Below, in pieces: positions 43,840-56,200 of a DNA stretch of 64,000 bases (positions are counted from its first letter, which is position 1; each line of letters starts with the position of its first letter). The position numbers were made by a program, and so were the translations under genes. The notes below the pieces were generated by a model that saw only the letters and a list, made by a program, of their open reading frames with translations, was not told where the DNA came from and ran no database searches. Origin of the DNA: Nelumbo lutea (Eukaryota; Streptophyta; Magnoliopsida; Proteales; Nelumbonaceae); the NCBI GenBank assembly GCA_022828595.1, contig JAKGHH010000007.1, forward strand, positions 34,100,356 through 34,164,355. The letters are read 5' to 3'.

Positions 43840-44132
43840 TATTATAAGGGGCATTCTTTTTCTGGATTTTGAGAGGGGGGAAAGTTGGTCAATGGGAATC
43901 AAAATCCCATTCACCAAGAATCCTATGTTCTTTTTTCAGATTTATGTGGGGATCAGGGAAAGTTTATTTTCTTGGGTATCACTTAATCCCACCTAGGGGG
44001 AAAATTGCCAACACTTGAATGGTACAAAAATGTCCTTTTTAATAATGGACTTTTATGGATAAAATGGTCATTGCCTTATGGTAAGTACATTTACCTGGGT
44101 AAATAGCTTACGGAAAAGCGAACGGGGCCTAA
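43840..44132. mobile_element. MITE family T1, copy 1
   Basis: It starts AAGGGGCATTCTTTTTCTGG and ends AAAAGCGAACGGGGCCTA. Shares GAGAGGGGGGAAAGTTGGTC and CAGATTTATGTGGGGA with 60785-61031. Imperfect inverted ends (GGGGC...TTC.CTTTT). Confidence 0.65.
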
Positions 44133-44953
44133 AAGTACCCCTAACATTTCATATCAAGCTTTAGAAAGAAACAATGTTTGGTTTCAAAAGAAAGAAGAAG
44201 AAGAAGAAGAGAGAATTATGGTGTCTATGTTCTTTGGCTTCAATGGAGTATCTTATAGAAAACAAAATTGACCAAATAAAGTGGTTACCTATATTTTACA
44301 ATGGGTAATAATAATATTTTTTATTTTCTTTTGATTAAATTTGTTCGAACAAACATTAGGATAAGAATTTGCGATTACCCACTTAACTAGGTTCTTAGTT
44401 CTCACATTTGTGTTTGTAGCAGATCCAACATAGTCATAAGAATTTGTGCAAAGATAGTTGTAAACTTGTAGTGATACTAAGCCCCATTCTTTTGCCAAAA
44501 ACATATTTATCTGAATAAATGCTTTCATCCGGGGAAGTTTATGAATTTACCTATGTTATTTTGCACCAATTACTTCCTCCTTTGTTACCACTTTTACCCT
44601 TGGGTTTCAATACTGGAAGAGGCATTTTAGTTACACAATAGTATGGGTAGCTTTACCCCTTCATAGGAAAATGATTTATTCACCTATGAAAAGGGTGGCA
44701 ATTTACTAGGGAAGTGGCCCAAAAATTTACTCATGAGAAAATGCACTTTCCATGAGTCTTATAGTTAGACCAATTCCCTCTCACCCCTTACAATGCAAAA
44801 GAACCTGGGCTAGGCTTACATGATAGAGAAAAGGCTATTAAAAGTCATTAAAAAATGATTTGATTCCATATCCACCAATTGGTTTTTTACCCTTCGTTGG
44901 CTCGATAGTCTACGGTTTGATTTGCTTTCCATTGTACCAATGTAGTTTAGTAC

Positions 44954-45241
44954 GGGCCTGTTTGGCATGTCTTTTGGGGAAGATCTTCTAGTAGCTCTGA
45001 CATGCAAAAGACGCATTGAGCTTTTGCATGAAGATTTGAGTAGTCCAAAGCACGTTTGGTAGACACATGTCTTTCCATGTGATATTAAAACGCGAAAGAC
45101 ATGAGAAGCTTCATTTGTAGCTTCCCGAAATGGGCTTCTTGCATCTTTTCGACACTGTCTTTTGGCGGCTAGATCTTCTGCAAGCCAAACGGGAACAAAC
45201 CAAAAATTGGTATTCTATGAGAAGACATACCAAACAGGCCC
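44954..45241. mobile_element. MITE with GGGCCTGTTTGG inverted ends
   Basis: A 288-bp element with ends GGGCCTGTTTGGCATGTCTT and GGGCCTGTTTGGTATGTCTT (read inward), flanked by TAC on both sides (44951-44953 and 45242-45244). A 3-bp duplication suggests a PIF/Harbinger-like or CACTA-like source, although the usual TWA/CACTA signatures are absent. Confidence 0.82.
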
Positions 45242-45639
45242 TACGTCTTAATGATTGTAGCTCTTCCTCAATCACTTTTGAGTTCCCCATCTTATTAATC
45301 ATTGAAGCATGAGTGCCGCAACACACCTCTTGGCCAAACAGGTCATGTAATTAACTTTGTTATTCATGGGAACAATTAATTTAGGGTTGCACATCATATT
45401 TGAAGAATTAATTTCAACCTCATTAGGCTTGAGTTAGGGTTCAGCCTATTAAAAATTTAGGAAATTTTCTATTTATAAAAAAATAACAAATTTTCAGCCA
45501 TCAAGATGACCCTTTTAATCATAAGAGTTTTAATATAATATTAATTTAATATATTCCTTTTAATCATAAGATTTATATTTGTCTTACTTTTAACGTCAAT
45601 ATGAGTTATGAGGAAGCAAGAAGGGCATATAGGTAAAGG

Positions 45640-47110
45640 ATAAAATTATCAGTATCAGGTATCATATCGAACAACTTAGACACAAATATGCATATGAATG
45701 CATTTTGGAAACACATGGATACGAACAAAATATATGGAAATACTTGGATACGCTAGGGAATTGCACACAAATCACATAATACATTAATAACACTAAATCT
45801 AAATATGAATTATCTATGAATAATTTTCATCTTTATTAAATTTTTGGGAAATTTTAATTATTTAGTGTTTTTATTTAAATAATAATTATATTTTTCAAAT
45901 AATAAATATGTTTTCATTGCTAACATATAAATTGTTTTATTTTACAATTATAAATAATTTTATATAGATAAAATAAATTATTTTATAATTTTTAGCTTTT
46001 ATTAAATTTTTGGAGAAATTAAATATGAAATTATTTATTTTATTTTATTATAATTATAATTTTCAAATTTTGTTAAAGTTCAAAGACCATCCAAAATTGG
46101 TGAATATACAATTTTGTCAAATTAGGCATCGATACACCTTTGTCTCGGTACATATAAGACTGTATCCACTGATACAACATGATATAAATTATAAAAAAGA
46201 CATATAGTGCCGATATACATGACTCGTGGGATACATACACAATCATAGCTATAGGTACGTGGTGTGTGGCACTAGGGGTGACGGTGGTGGTGTTCTCTAT
46301 GAAGTTAAGAACAAGATAGTGAGAGCAAGAGGCTAAAGTTTATGCAAGGTGTAGGTAATGGATACATGTAGGTAAGGTCGATCTTATTGGACTTGGAATT
46401 GGTAAATGAGTTAGGATTTCACCACATGTCCATTTCAGGTTAATATTTACCCGTTTAAAGACAAATGAGGGTCAACCCAATCACATACACAAGTGACCTT
46501 TTTTTTATTATTTTTAAAGTATTAAACTACTTAGTTAATTGATGAAAATATAATTAAGACATTAATTACATAATTCTTCAATTATTTAATTTCAAAAATA
46601 AATAAATTTTAACTCAATTATTTCATCGACTTATTTAAGGTCATTACCTAAATTAATTAACTCCATTACCTTAATTAAATTAAATTAAATTAAATAACTA
46701 AGATTAATTAATTAGTTATTAGTTAACTTTGTGTACGCCTAACCTATACAAGGTTTTTTAATCAATTACTTTATTTAGTTAACTTACCTTTATTAATTAA
46801 ATTAGGAATTTTTTAATTAAAATTCTTAATTACATTAATTAGTTAAGTAAATATAACTTAATTAATAAATTTTATTTAATTAGTTAAAGCATTGATTAAT
46901 AACATAATAAATTAGTTAACTAATTAAGTTAATAATGTAATAAAAAGTATGGATAAAGAATAATATTAATTAATAAAAAATATTTTAATAAATTTTTATT
47001 AATACACTTTTTTATTTAAAAATAAAATTAGTACAAATTAATACATGTTTATTAATAAAGCAACAAAAAAGTAAGAATATTTTAGTTTCAAAATTAAATA
47101 TTATAATTTG
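45640..47110. other. Extremely AT-rich tract
   Basis: About 1.4 kb dominated by TTAATTAA, TAAATTA and ATTTTATT motifs, especially 46520-47110. No coding potential or inverted-repeat ends were identified. Confidence 0.6.
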
Positions 47111-47134
47111 ATATCCATTTAATTTTAAATCATG

Positions 47135-47410
47135 GTTTTCTAAATCGGGAACCGGTCAGGTAACTGGTTCCATTTTACCTCAGAAGTGTTATTTCCCTCA
47201 AAACTGTTGATTTGGTCAGTAAACCGTTGACCTGGGTGGTCGAACCTTTTAAACTGTTCAATGGTTTGGCCAGTTTTTATTTTTTATTTTTTAATTTATT
47301 TTTTGTCAAAATGGGCCATTCGTTCAGTTCAAACAACCAGACTGTTCAACCCAAGAATCGGACCCCTGACAAGTTCATTATCCAGGTCGTTTTTAAAAAC
47401 ATTGGTTTTT
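47135..47410. mobile_element. MITE-like element with GGTTTTC / GTTTTTAAAAACATTGG ends
   Basis: It starts CATGGTTTTCTAAATCGGGA and ends GGTCGTTTTTAAAAACATTGG, with GGTCAGTAAACCGTTGACC-type motifs. An inverted relative is at 50845-51160. No target duplication established. Confidence 0.5.
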
Positions 47411-47570
47411 TATTGTTCAATCCACCCATAAATTTGTATAGTTTGTACAATTGGAACCGTAATAGGTGGAGGAATGAATCAAAATAAATGAGGGTAATGA
47501 TTCATAGGTGGAGGTGTGGATAAATAAAACTGAAAAGCTAACAAAAGTTTATGAGGTGGACTGAACTATA

Positions 47571-47650
47571 AGGCTGTCTTTGGTTTTAAAGAAAAAGTAG
47601 GGAAAGGCATAGGTTTCCCTACCTCTTTTTTCAAATCAAACACAACCTAA
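47571..47650. mobile_element. Mini-foldback family F1, copy 1 (80 bp)
   Basis: AGGCTGTCTTTGGTTTTAAAG and its inverted partner CAAATCAAACACAACCT form a short hairpin element. Most diverged of three relatives. Confidence 0.65.
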
Positions 47651-49119
47651 ATTTCTTTCTATTAAGTATGGACCTAGGACCTTAAAAAAAAAAAGAGGTA
47701 TGGGCCTAGGTGGTGTTTGGTATCAAATCATTTTATGAACAATGATTTTGCATAGAAAATTGGAAAAAAAGCTGAATTCCAATGCAAATTCCAAGTTCTA
47801 GTGTTTATTTCTATATATTCATACGCAAGTGTCATATCGGAGGAAAGACTTGTCTTAACAAGAAATATGAAGTACATAGAAATCAAGGTAAAGAGTTGCT
47901 ATCATTTTTTTACTTGAAAGTTGAAATCAACCAACCAAACAAGGAATTGCTTAAAATGCCTATATGGCACTGACGTGGCAAATTCTCTTAAAAATGGCTC
48001 CAATACCAAACATCGTCGCATGCTTTAGCGGAGTCTTGCATCTCCACTTGCAGCATTGACCATGGATATTGACAACCACGTCCATTACGATCTTGAATTG
48101 CTAATGTATGTCATGAGTTGTTATCAAATGTTCTCTGAATCAAAGATATATTGTTGGATCAAGGCTCTGTTTTGACATGTTTCGCTTTTGAGCTTCAAGC
48201 TATGAAAAACCAAGTGTTTTGATAAGAGTTGATTTTAAAAGCATTATAATAAGAAGCAAAAACACTTTTAAGCCTCAAAAGCACAACCTTGGGAGGGCTG
48301 AAGTGCAGTGACTTTTGGCTTTCTAAGGTGGGCCCTATACTGACAACCTTTAAGCTTTTTTCGGTGAAGAATAATGAGAGCCCCAATCGGCTGTCAAAAT
48401 ATTATTTTGGGCCACTTCAGCCTCTTTAGATAGCTTAATTTGCATTTCAAAGAAGTTGAATCAACTGTTAGTCAAGTTATTTTAATGTTCAGCTCAGCCC
48501 TCTCAAACAAGGCAATTAAAGGGACATTTTGTAAAATGATTGTTTTTGCTTTCATTTGTTTTTGGAAATCACCTATCAGCAATTTCTAATTTTGTTTTTT
48601 TTTTCTCAATGGGAAAAACATGTGGGTTTTATTTAAAAGGGGCAAATTTTTTAAACTACCTTTATGGTTTAGTTAATTGACTAACTCTACCCTTATTGTT
48701 TACGTATTATCTTAGATTATTCCTAAGTTTTCTGATAATTGATTAATTCTACCCTTGTTGTTAGCATTCATTAATGTTCCGACAAAATCTTTACACATGT
48801 GACACAGATAATGTATAATTCTTTTAAAACCCAATGTTATCTTCTGTCCCCCTTCTGTAAACTATATAAAATTCATTGCCTGTGAGTGGCACTGTCACGG
48901 TCTCCCCTGATTCTTCGTCAGTGATTCTTTGATTGCTCACAAAAAAAGAACATAAAATGTAACGAACATAACAAAAACTATTAATGCATTCTTTTAGAAG
49001 CTGAACCATCATTGTCAAGCTAATTCACCTCAAGTATTAGATAAGCTAAAAACCACAACATATTCTCCACTGAACCGGAGACCCACCTCGCATGCTCAAA
49101 CCCCCTCTTCTTGAATCCC

Positions 49120-49261
49120 TTAGGTTATATTTGGTTTGAAGGAAAAGGTGGGGAAGGAAAGGAAAGGTAGGGAAACCCATACAAGGTTTGCAAAAATTTC
49201 CCTACCTTTCCCTTCCTTTCCCTACTTTTTCCTTCAAACCAATTAACCAAACACAGCCTAA
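49120..49261. mobile_element. Mini-foldback family F1, copy 2 (142 bp)
   Basis: TTAGGTTATATTTGGTTTGA(AGGAAAA) at the left and (TTTTCCTTC)AAACCAATTAACCAAAC-ACAGCCTAA at the right form a hairpin with a purine-rich/pyrimidine-rich stem (GGAAAGGTAGGGAAA). Confidence 0.8.
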
Positions 49262-49612
49262 GATCCAGCTTGTTCCTCCTCTTATTCTAGGCTCATTCAA
49301 AGTATCATCTTTCAAAGCCAACTTACAGGCATACCTGGATCATGGCCGAACACAAACCGAAGGGGTGTCTCTTTCAAAATATTGCTGCTACCGCTGAAAA
49401 AGGAGTCATCCCTCTGTCTTCTCAATGGTGGAGGGCGCGTCTGTTCCTCCCTAGTCTACCGATTCTTCCTGCTGCTTCCAGAAGCAAGTGTTTTTAGTCC
49501 ACTATGATTCATCTTCTTCTCCCTTTGGCTAAGTTCTGAGGTGGTCTAGGGCTCTTGTTTTGCCAGTAACTGACCTACGACAAGAAGAGAAAGAGGGAGT
49601 TTCCTGTTGAAC

Positions 49613-49619
<7 letters not shown>

Positions 49620-49646
<27 letters not shown>

Positions 49647-49652
49647 TGAGAG
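49620..49652. repeat. (GA)n microsatellite
   Basis: GAGAGA run from 49620 with one GT interruption; lies within the long-TIR element and resembles a 5'UTR-type GA tract. Confidence 0.9.
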
Positions 49653-50844
49653 AGCAATGAGGATCAACATGCAAGAAAGTCAGCTCAGCTGGAAACTGAT
49701 CCGAGATATCGGCAACCCAACAACGGCGGTTTGATTGGAGCTCCTTCAGACAACGACGGTTCTCTCTTTCCTACTATCTCTGTTTCCCGGCTAAGAAATC
49801 CAAGGAACAAGGTACATGGCTCTTCCAAAAGTTTGTCTCTTTTGCAGTTTTTCTCTTAACTTAAGGGCTAAAGGGATATTTCATCATTTCTATTACAATT
49901 TAAGGACAATGGCAATTGTCAAAAACAGTAGGGTGGTTTAAGACAATAGTTAAACTATAGGGGTATAGTTAGTCAATTTAATAAAACATAAGGGTAGTTT
50001 AAGAAATTTGTCTTTTGAAAAAATAATACATGTTTTTAAAACCAACAAAATATTGGTTTTAAAAAAAATCTTATATAGAAATTATATGATTTATGAAACA
50101 TGATGTTGAATAATCAAATGAAAACATAATTTTGAAATTTGATTTAAGAACATGTTTCTGGTTTTGGTTTTGAAAACAAAAGCACATAAACACACCCAAG
50201 AACATGTTATTTGTATCTTTGTTTTAAAAAATAGTTTATTTTCAAACAAAATGGTTTTGATTTATTTTTGGAACCAATAACAAGAAAAACAATTTATGTT
50301 ATAAAATACCCCCTAAAATTGAGGCTTTGCACTTTTGAGCTTCGAAAACACAAATTTCAAAGCTTATACAAAAGAATTGGTCTCACTGCCCATGCATTAT
50401 ATAATGGAGTGGTTGTGGGCCATATGCAGCAAAGCAAAATAATTGGTCTGACAGCCCATGAAACAGATATCAAGTTCAGCTAATTCGTTCATCATTTGGA
50501 GGGATGGCGAGTGACAATTTTTTCTCCCTATCAGGAAAAAAATTACTCAAATTTTGCCATTATTCTTCCTGTATGTATCTATAATCAAAGAAAATTAAAA
50601 ATAATAAAAAAACAAAGAGAAAAAAAAAGAAATTTAGGCATGGATGGTGACTGGTAAGGGAGTTGCTTTCGACTACAAGCAGACAGAGAAATCTCTTGCC
50701 CAAGCTAACCTTCAACGAACCTTCCTTTTTGCGTCTCTGCTGATCCTTCTGTTCCTTGTTTTATTAGAATTCTCTTTTGTTCCATATTTTATTAGAATTC
50801 TCTTTTCTTCATTATGCGCTTTGCACCATCCATTCACATAAAAC

Positions 50845-51160
50845 CAACGTTTTAAAAAATAATTTGGAAACGGAACCGTTCTGGCCATCGGTTTCTGGGT
50901 AGATAGTTTGATTATTCGATTCGAATAGATAGTCTATTCTGACAAATAAATTTAAAAATAAAAAATAATTAAAAATAAAAAGGTCAAAACCCACTGAACG
51001 GATTGATAAGTCGACCACCCGGATCAATGAATTATTGACTTTTTCAACAGTTTTTAACCAAAAATCGGGTTTTGGATAAAACGGAATTAATTATTTAAAT
51101 GATTCCCGGGCTGAACAGTCCGACTGTCCAGATCAATGACAGTTCGAAAACCTTTCATAA
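50845..51160. mobile_element. MITE-like element, inverted relative of 47135
   Basis: It starts CAACGTTTTAAAAAATAATT and ends CAGTTCGAAAACC, with GACCACCCGG and AACAGTCCGACTGTCC motifs mirrored in 47135-47410. Confidence 0.5.
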
Positions 51161-52167
51161 AACTTCAAACATCTTTTTATTTTTATTTATTTATTTTTCT
51201 AAAGCCCTAGAGCTAAAACTGGTTCCTTTGTCAGACCAAACATCACATCCCAAACAAGTGACCTAAAAAACTAAATTGGATTAACTGAACGCAATGGACA
51301 TATAATACCTGTTATAAAATACATATGGCGCAAATCACCCATTCTCTCACTTAACATTTCTGACTGGCGCGTAGCGTTATCATTTGTTCCACAGCCTGCT
51401 ATATAGTCGTTTATGTTCAGCTAATTGAATTTAATGAAATCATTTTGTAACAAAAAATTGTGACATGCAAATGAGTGTTGAACTCGGCTCGCATGTTTTC
51501 TTATGTTATGAAAATTCGTAAAATAGGGTATTTTCAGATGTTACATTCAGATATCCATACAGTCGTTAATTGCATTCAGAGGTAAAAATTAAAAAATGTA
51601 GAAAAATAGATTTTGACCATTGAAAATCTAGAACCAGACGTACGATTCATTTGCCGGTGGGTTTTAATTTTTGATGCCCAAAACATGGATAGGCTGTGTT
51701 TGTTTACAGAGCATATATGAACTAGATTTTGCACCCGGTTCAATTTATACATGTTTGTCTGAGCCATGATTTAAATTCCTATTTGATGCAAAACTTGTGT
51801 GTATGTGTTTGTGTATTTGTCAAAATTTGCAATACCTTTATTCTACCTTAATGAATTAATTTTATCTCATATAAAGCAGGAATCACCTCATTTTACTGAG
51901 TATTGTACTCCTCGCAATAACAAAACACCATTCTAGTTTAAGTTTTACTCTTCACAGGCAAATAGGGCTCTTCTGACACATTACCTTTACCCAGCCATGT
52001 ATCCAGAAGAAAAAATAAAATAAAAAACCATTTCACTCGGTCTATATTAACTACCATGGAAGCCTTGTTGACAGCCCAGGCTACCAAATTTGGACAGCAA
52101 AAATGTTCTCCATATTTCAACTAAATATTAACTTCATATTAGAGATCTACTTATTTAGAAGCGGTTA

Positions 52168-52288
52168 AGGCTATGTTTGGTTTGAAGGAAAATGTAGGAA
52201 AAGGTAGGAAAATCTTTACAACCCTTGTATTGGTTTTCTTGTCTTTCCCTTTCTTTCCCCACCTTTTCCTTCAAACCAAATATAGCCT
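52168..52288. mobile_element. Mini-foldback family F1, copy 3 (121 bp)
   Basis: Inverted ends AGGCTATGTTTGGTTTGAAGGAAAA and AGGCTATATTTGGTTTGAAG (read inward) are nearly perfect; the stem continues through GGAAAAGGTAGGAAA. Confidence 0.85.
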
Positions 52289-52550
52289 CATTGTGAGTAT
52301 CAATTCCCTAGTGGATCCATAGATGCTAGTCTGCAACTTGAACCGGGCTGGGCCAAGGTCTCATAAACCTAGCGTGCTCTAATTAAGCTGGCCTCAGGCA
52401 GGGTCCTGGTCCAAAGTCACCATCAAACACTACCCAATTTAGGTCATACTAGCTTGGGGCCAGACCCAGGCCAGCCCAAACTTCCTACCAGATCATGCAA
52501 TGTGTGTTGCAATTTCTTATAATGTAGAAAGAAGGAAAACAAATGTATTC

Positions 52551-52740
52551 CTTGGAAAAAGGACAAACACATCTCTTCTCTTGGGGCCAGTCTCAGGACT
52601 GGTACTATCATCGGGAGATATTCCCAATACGCGGCAGGGATGTGTTGTGGGGCGGCTCCTTGTGGGGCAGAGATGTGAACTCACAAAATAGTGGAACAAA
52701 CCACTTTCCTATTTTTCTGGTGTTTGTCCTTTTTTTTGGG
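52551..52740. mobile_element. TIR element with GGACAAACAC ends
   Basis: CTTGGAAAAAGGACAAACAC at the left and CCCAAAAAAAGGACAAACAC read inward from the right give 20-bp inverted ends around about 150 bp of GC-richer, non-coding sequence. Confidence 0.7.
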
Positions 52741-53120
52741 TAATCCCGTTTGTCTGTTTGATTTAACTAGAAAAATAGACTTGAATAGTTGAAAAAAATA
52801 GACCAGATTTCCCAATTCAGAAAATGAATCATGGAAAGTTTGAAGGAATTCATTTTCACACAATGCACACTTTTTTGAAGTACTTATTTGTCATGAACAT
52901 TTAATATGCAACCAAGCACTAAAAATAACATTTTATAGGAAATCATTATTTTTTTACTTCATTTCATATGCAACCCAAGGGACCAAATAGAAAACATTAA
53001 ATAGCTCATGGTTAGAAGTTTATGCAAATAATAATTAGTAGTGAGTGTTGTTAGACGATGCCATTGGTTTTATTTTCAAAATAGAAACTACTGTTGCATC
53101 AACAAAAATATATTACTTTT

Positions 53121-53328
53121 AGGCCTCGTTCGCTTCTCGGGAAGTTATTTATCTGGGTGAATGATTTTTGGGAAATACTTAAATGCACTTAGTCATGTTC
53201 TTTTATTTCCCAAATAAATAAGACAATGGTTGTTTTGGCCATAAAAAGCCATTATTAATAGATGCAACTTTGTCCCGTTAAAGTGTTGGCAACTTTTCCC
53301 CCAGGTCAGAAAGTTACTTACTAACCTG
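53121..53328. mobile_element. MITE family T1, truncated copy
   Basis: AGGCCTCGTTCGCTTCTCGG matches the inverted end of the 43840-44132 element, and the interior (TTTGGCCATAAAAAGCCATTA) follows the family in reverse orientation. It is cut at 53328 by the start of hAT-derived copy B. Confidence 0.6.
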
Positions 53329-54940
53329 ATTATATACTGATCAAAATTTGTATATTATTGTACATGGTCAGATCAAAAGTGGTGTGTCCAAAGAAGAATC
53401 TCAATTTAGTTTATGTAAATCTGCAATGCAGAAGGAAAGCACTAGAAATAGCTATTGTACCTCAAAAGTTAAATAGATAGAGAGGATAAACCAAAGTTAA
53501 AAGCCAAACCACACAAATAATTAAATGCTGTTCAATAGATCGCTGTAATGTGGGTCGGGCACAAATGCAGCATGCATGGCCTGTGAAATATAGCCATTGA
53601 GGCCCATTTCCAATTTCTATATCCGCTTTAGGGGGGCTGTAAATGAGCCAAATGCTCCTCAATAACTAACTATAAACAGTTAGTTTGGGAGGCAGGGGGG
53701 CATTTGTGTATTTAGACTTGGGGGGAAAAAATGACTGAACCCCCCCCCCCCAAAAAAAAAAAAAAAACAGCTATATAACAGCCAGTTTGAGGGGCCCATT
53801 CAATAATTCCTAACTCCTAAAATACCCTTAACCTCCCTCATTTTCATCACTACAACTCTCTTACTCTCTAATGTTCAACTTTATTTCAAGTGTCTCAAGT
53901 TAGCAATTTGGGAGAATTAGAAGCTTCATCAAATAAAATCAAGTTGGGATATCAGACTAGAAGACCGAGGAAGAAGTAGTTATTTTTTCATTTTTTCTAA
54001 ATTTTAGGATTTTAGTATTTTATATTCATTAAAATGGCCGGTTCTTCTTCTCAACACACTTCCCCGATGGCTTTGATGAGGCCTAATCATAGTACGATAT
54101 CATTAATATAGGCACTAGTGCTACTGTTGATCATGCTACTCCTAGTGTATCTAGGGGTGGAAAGAGAACAAGTGAAGTATGGAAAATGTTCACAAAAGAA
54201 GAGGTTGAGGGAAAAGGGAAAGAGAGTTATTTGCAAAAAATGCAAAAGTGATTTTAGTACCACAGCAGTGGTGGCACCAGGCGTTTAAGTAGACACATGA
54301 CATTCATTACATTTGAAGAAAATGCTAATTCAAATCAAACACAAATTGCACAAAGACTTGGTTATTTTGGTAATTTTCACTACTCCCACGAAAAATGAGA
54401 TAAGAATTAGCCTATAATCCAAAATATATCTGAAGATCCTAGGCGTAAAAAAAAATTACAACAATCTATAAAATCCTGCATTTAAAAAAGTTTCTAGAAA
54501 TATGACAAGAATGGGCGTTCTAATTTTTTTTATATATACAAAATTTAATTTCTACTCTTTCTACTCTTTCAACTCTTAATTCCAAAATTTTATTTACTTC
54601 AGATATTTAGAATTCAAAGTATAATATTAGTTATATTTGTATCATTAAGAACTTTATAGATGATTAATAGTTTTTGCAAAAAAGAATTTTAAGTTTTATA
54701 AGACTTAAACGACCACATACTAGCTCAGCAATTGCAGGAAGTATTTTAAATACTCTACATATTTATGGTATTAAAATAAAATTTTTCTATTATTTTTTAT
54801 AATGCTAGCAATAATGATGATGTTGTAAATATTTTTTTTTATCAGCAAAAGCAGAATTTACTAATTATAGGATATGATCAAAGTATAGATAATACTCAAT
54901 CCCAAAATTCAAACATTACGTTTTAGCCCCAAACATCTAT
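53329..54940 (+). mobile_element. hAT-derived 1.6-kb repeat, copy B
   Basis: Second copy of 27181-28790, same strand, with small indels (longer C and A runs at about 53741-53767; one stretch of about 20 bp missing near 53890). ATG at 54034 and the same disrupted BED-finger coding ([20 protein letters not shown]). Both copies share their stops, so the ancestor was already non-coding. Confidence 0.78.
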
Positions 54941-54999
54941 TGTATGTTCGTTGAAATCTGTAAAATTAAACTGAGTGATCGAAAAGCTTGGTTTCGAAG

Positions 55000-55990
55000 T
55001 TGTTTTCAAACTGAGTGCGAATGCCCTTTTTTTATATTTTCCCCAAAACGTTATCTTATTTTAGTTATTTTATAAAATTGTTAATTTTTATTGATATTTA
55101 CGGTAAAAAGTTGCCCTTATCTGCAAGAAACCCTTTACTTTTTAAAATTGGTATGGATTGGTTCAGTTTTAAACCCTGTTTGGTTCATTTCAGTTGAGGG
55201 ATATGACCAAACTGAATAGTGGGTTAGGTCATCGGTTTGAACCGAACCAAACCGAATGTACACCCCCACTTGTCATATAAATTAAACGGTTATTCGTCAT
55301 ATTCTGATCATACCTTGTATTATGATAGAGTCCCTCTTTTATTTTCAGACATTCTCAAAATTCCCTCTCACCACTCTGTTCCACAGTCAAGGGTTGGGGC
55401 TCGAAGAAGATGAGGACAAGAGATGGGGAGGGGAGAGTTCGAATGACGTTAAAACATTTGGAAGAAGACCTGTTTTTGAGTTTTATCTTTTTGTGGGTGG
55501 TTGAACCGGGTTTGTTCAGCTAACGGCTGAACACCCGTTAATATTAGTGTTTTTTCGAAATGCCGATGTTTTCACTTCTGATTGGCGGGATCACGTATCC
55601 AGTAAACCCACGGCCCACGGGTGTACAGAACGTGGACTCTCACAATCCGGCTCCAGGCCCAACTTTACTATCTCGGGTTCGAACTTTCGGCCGGCCCATT
55701 ATAATTTTGACAAAAGTCAAGCCCGAACCTGGCCATGAACAGGTTTCGGACGTTCTGAAAATTCCCTCTCCCCACTCCGTTTTCTTTTTCTTTTTTTTTT
55801 TTTCTTTGTCTGGCTGCTTATTCGCTTTTGACAAGTATTTCTGTCTGGCTGCTTTGGATGGAGGTGAAGGACGTGGTAATTCCCGAAGGCCACCACCGCT
55901 CGATGAGTAGTTCTGTTAGAATTTTAAATATTACCGTCGTAAGAATCGTGGTATTTATTCTGCAATCTTTGATACGCTTTACCCTGTTGT
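55000..55990. other. Upstream intergenic sequence, no gene recognised
   Basis: Includes a MITE-like end (GAACCGAACCAAACCGAATG to about 55268), a T/C-rich run (55784-55804) and GGGTTTGTTCAGCTAACGGC-type palindromic motifs near 55510. ORFs here have no recognisable domain. Confidence 0.35.
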
Positions 55991-56135
55991 TTAAATTGAT
56001 TTTGTAACGGTCTAAATCCTTATCAATCGACCTGAGAGCAAGAGATCATCGAGTAATTTCTATATAAGAGTTGGTGTTTTCCATTCAGAGAAAACAGAGA
56101 ACAAAACCACTCGATTTCCTCAGACTTACCTGTGA

Positions 56136-56200
56136 ATGGGCGACCCATGGCTCCAGAGCCAGTTCACTCAGGTGGAGCTTCGCAGCTTGAATTCCTATCG
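56136..56200 (+). pseudogene. Fimbrin-like N-terminal coding fragment
   Basis: ATG 56136 starts MGDPWLQSQFTQVELRSLNS, which from residue 3 matches the conserved start of plant fimbrins (xxDPWLQSQFTQVELRxLxS), actin-bundling proteins. The usual preceding GxVGVxVS residues and the following EF-hand-like region are missing; the frame runs on to a stop at 56278. A TATATAAG box lies at 56059-56066 and an A-rich leader follows. Either a captured or decayed exon or the first exon of a truncated paralogue; no other fimbrin exon was found. Confidence 0.5.

Larger units (their letters stand above)
48642..50013. mobile_element. Long-TIR (MULE-like) element with complex interior
   Basis: About 100-130 bp of inverted repeat: the left side reads GCAAATTTTTTAAACTACC then ATTGACTAACTCTACCC, and the right side read inward reads ACAAATTTCTTAAACTACCC then AATTGACTAACTATACCCC. 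The 1.1-kb interior is less AT-rich than its surroundings and includes a mini-foldback (49120-49261) and a (GA)n tract. No transposase recognised. The 9-bp flanks do not match clearly. Confidence 0.6.

Noticed and set aside
45640..47110. AT-rich tract considered as a matrix-attachment region or replication origin
   Set aside because: Base composition alone is not evidence; no specific motif set or flanking structure supports it.
50644..50841. 65-codon ORF with a hydrophobic stretch after an ATG
   Set aside because: Short, no recognisable family, and the hydrophobic part comes from a T-rich direct repeat (TTTTATTAGAATTCTCTTTT occurring twice).
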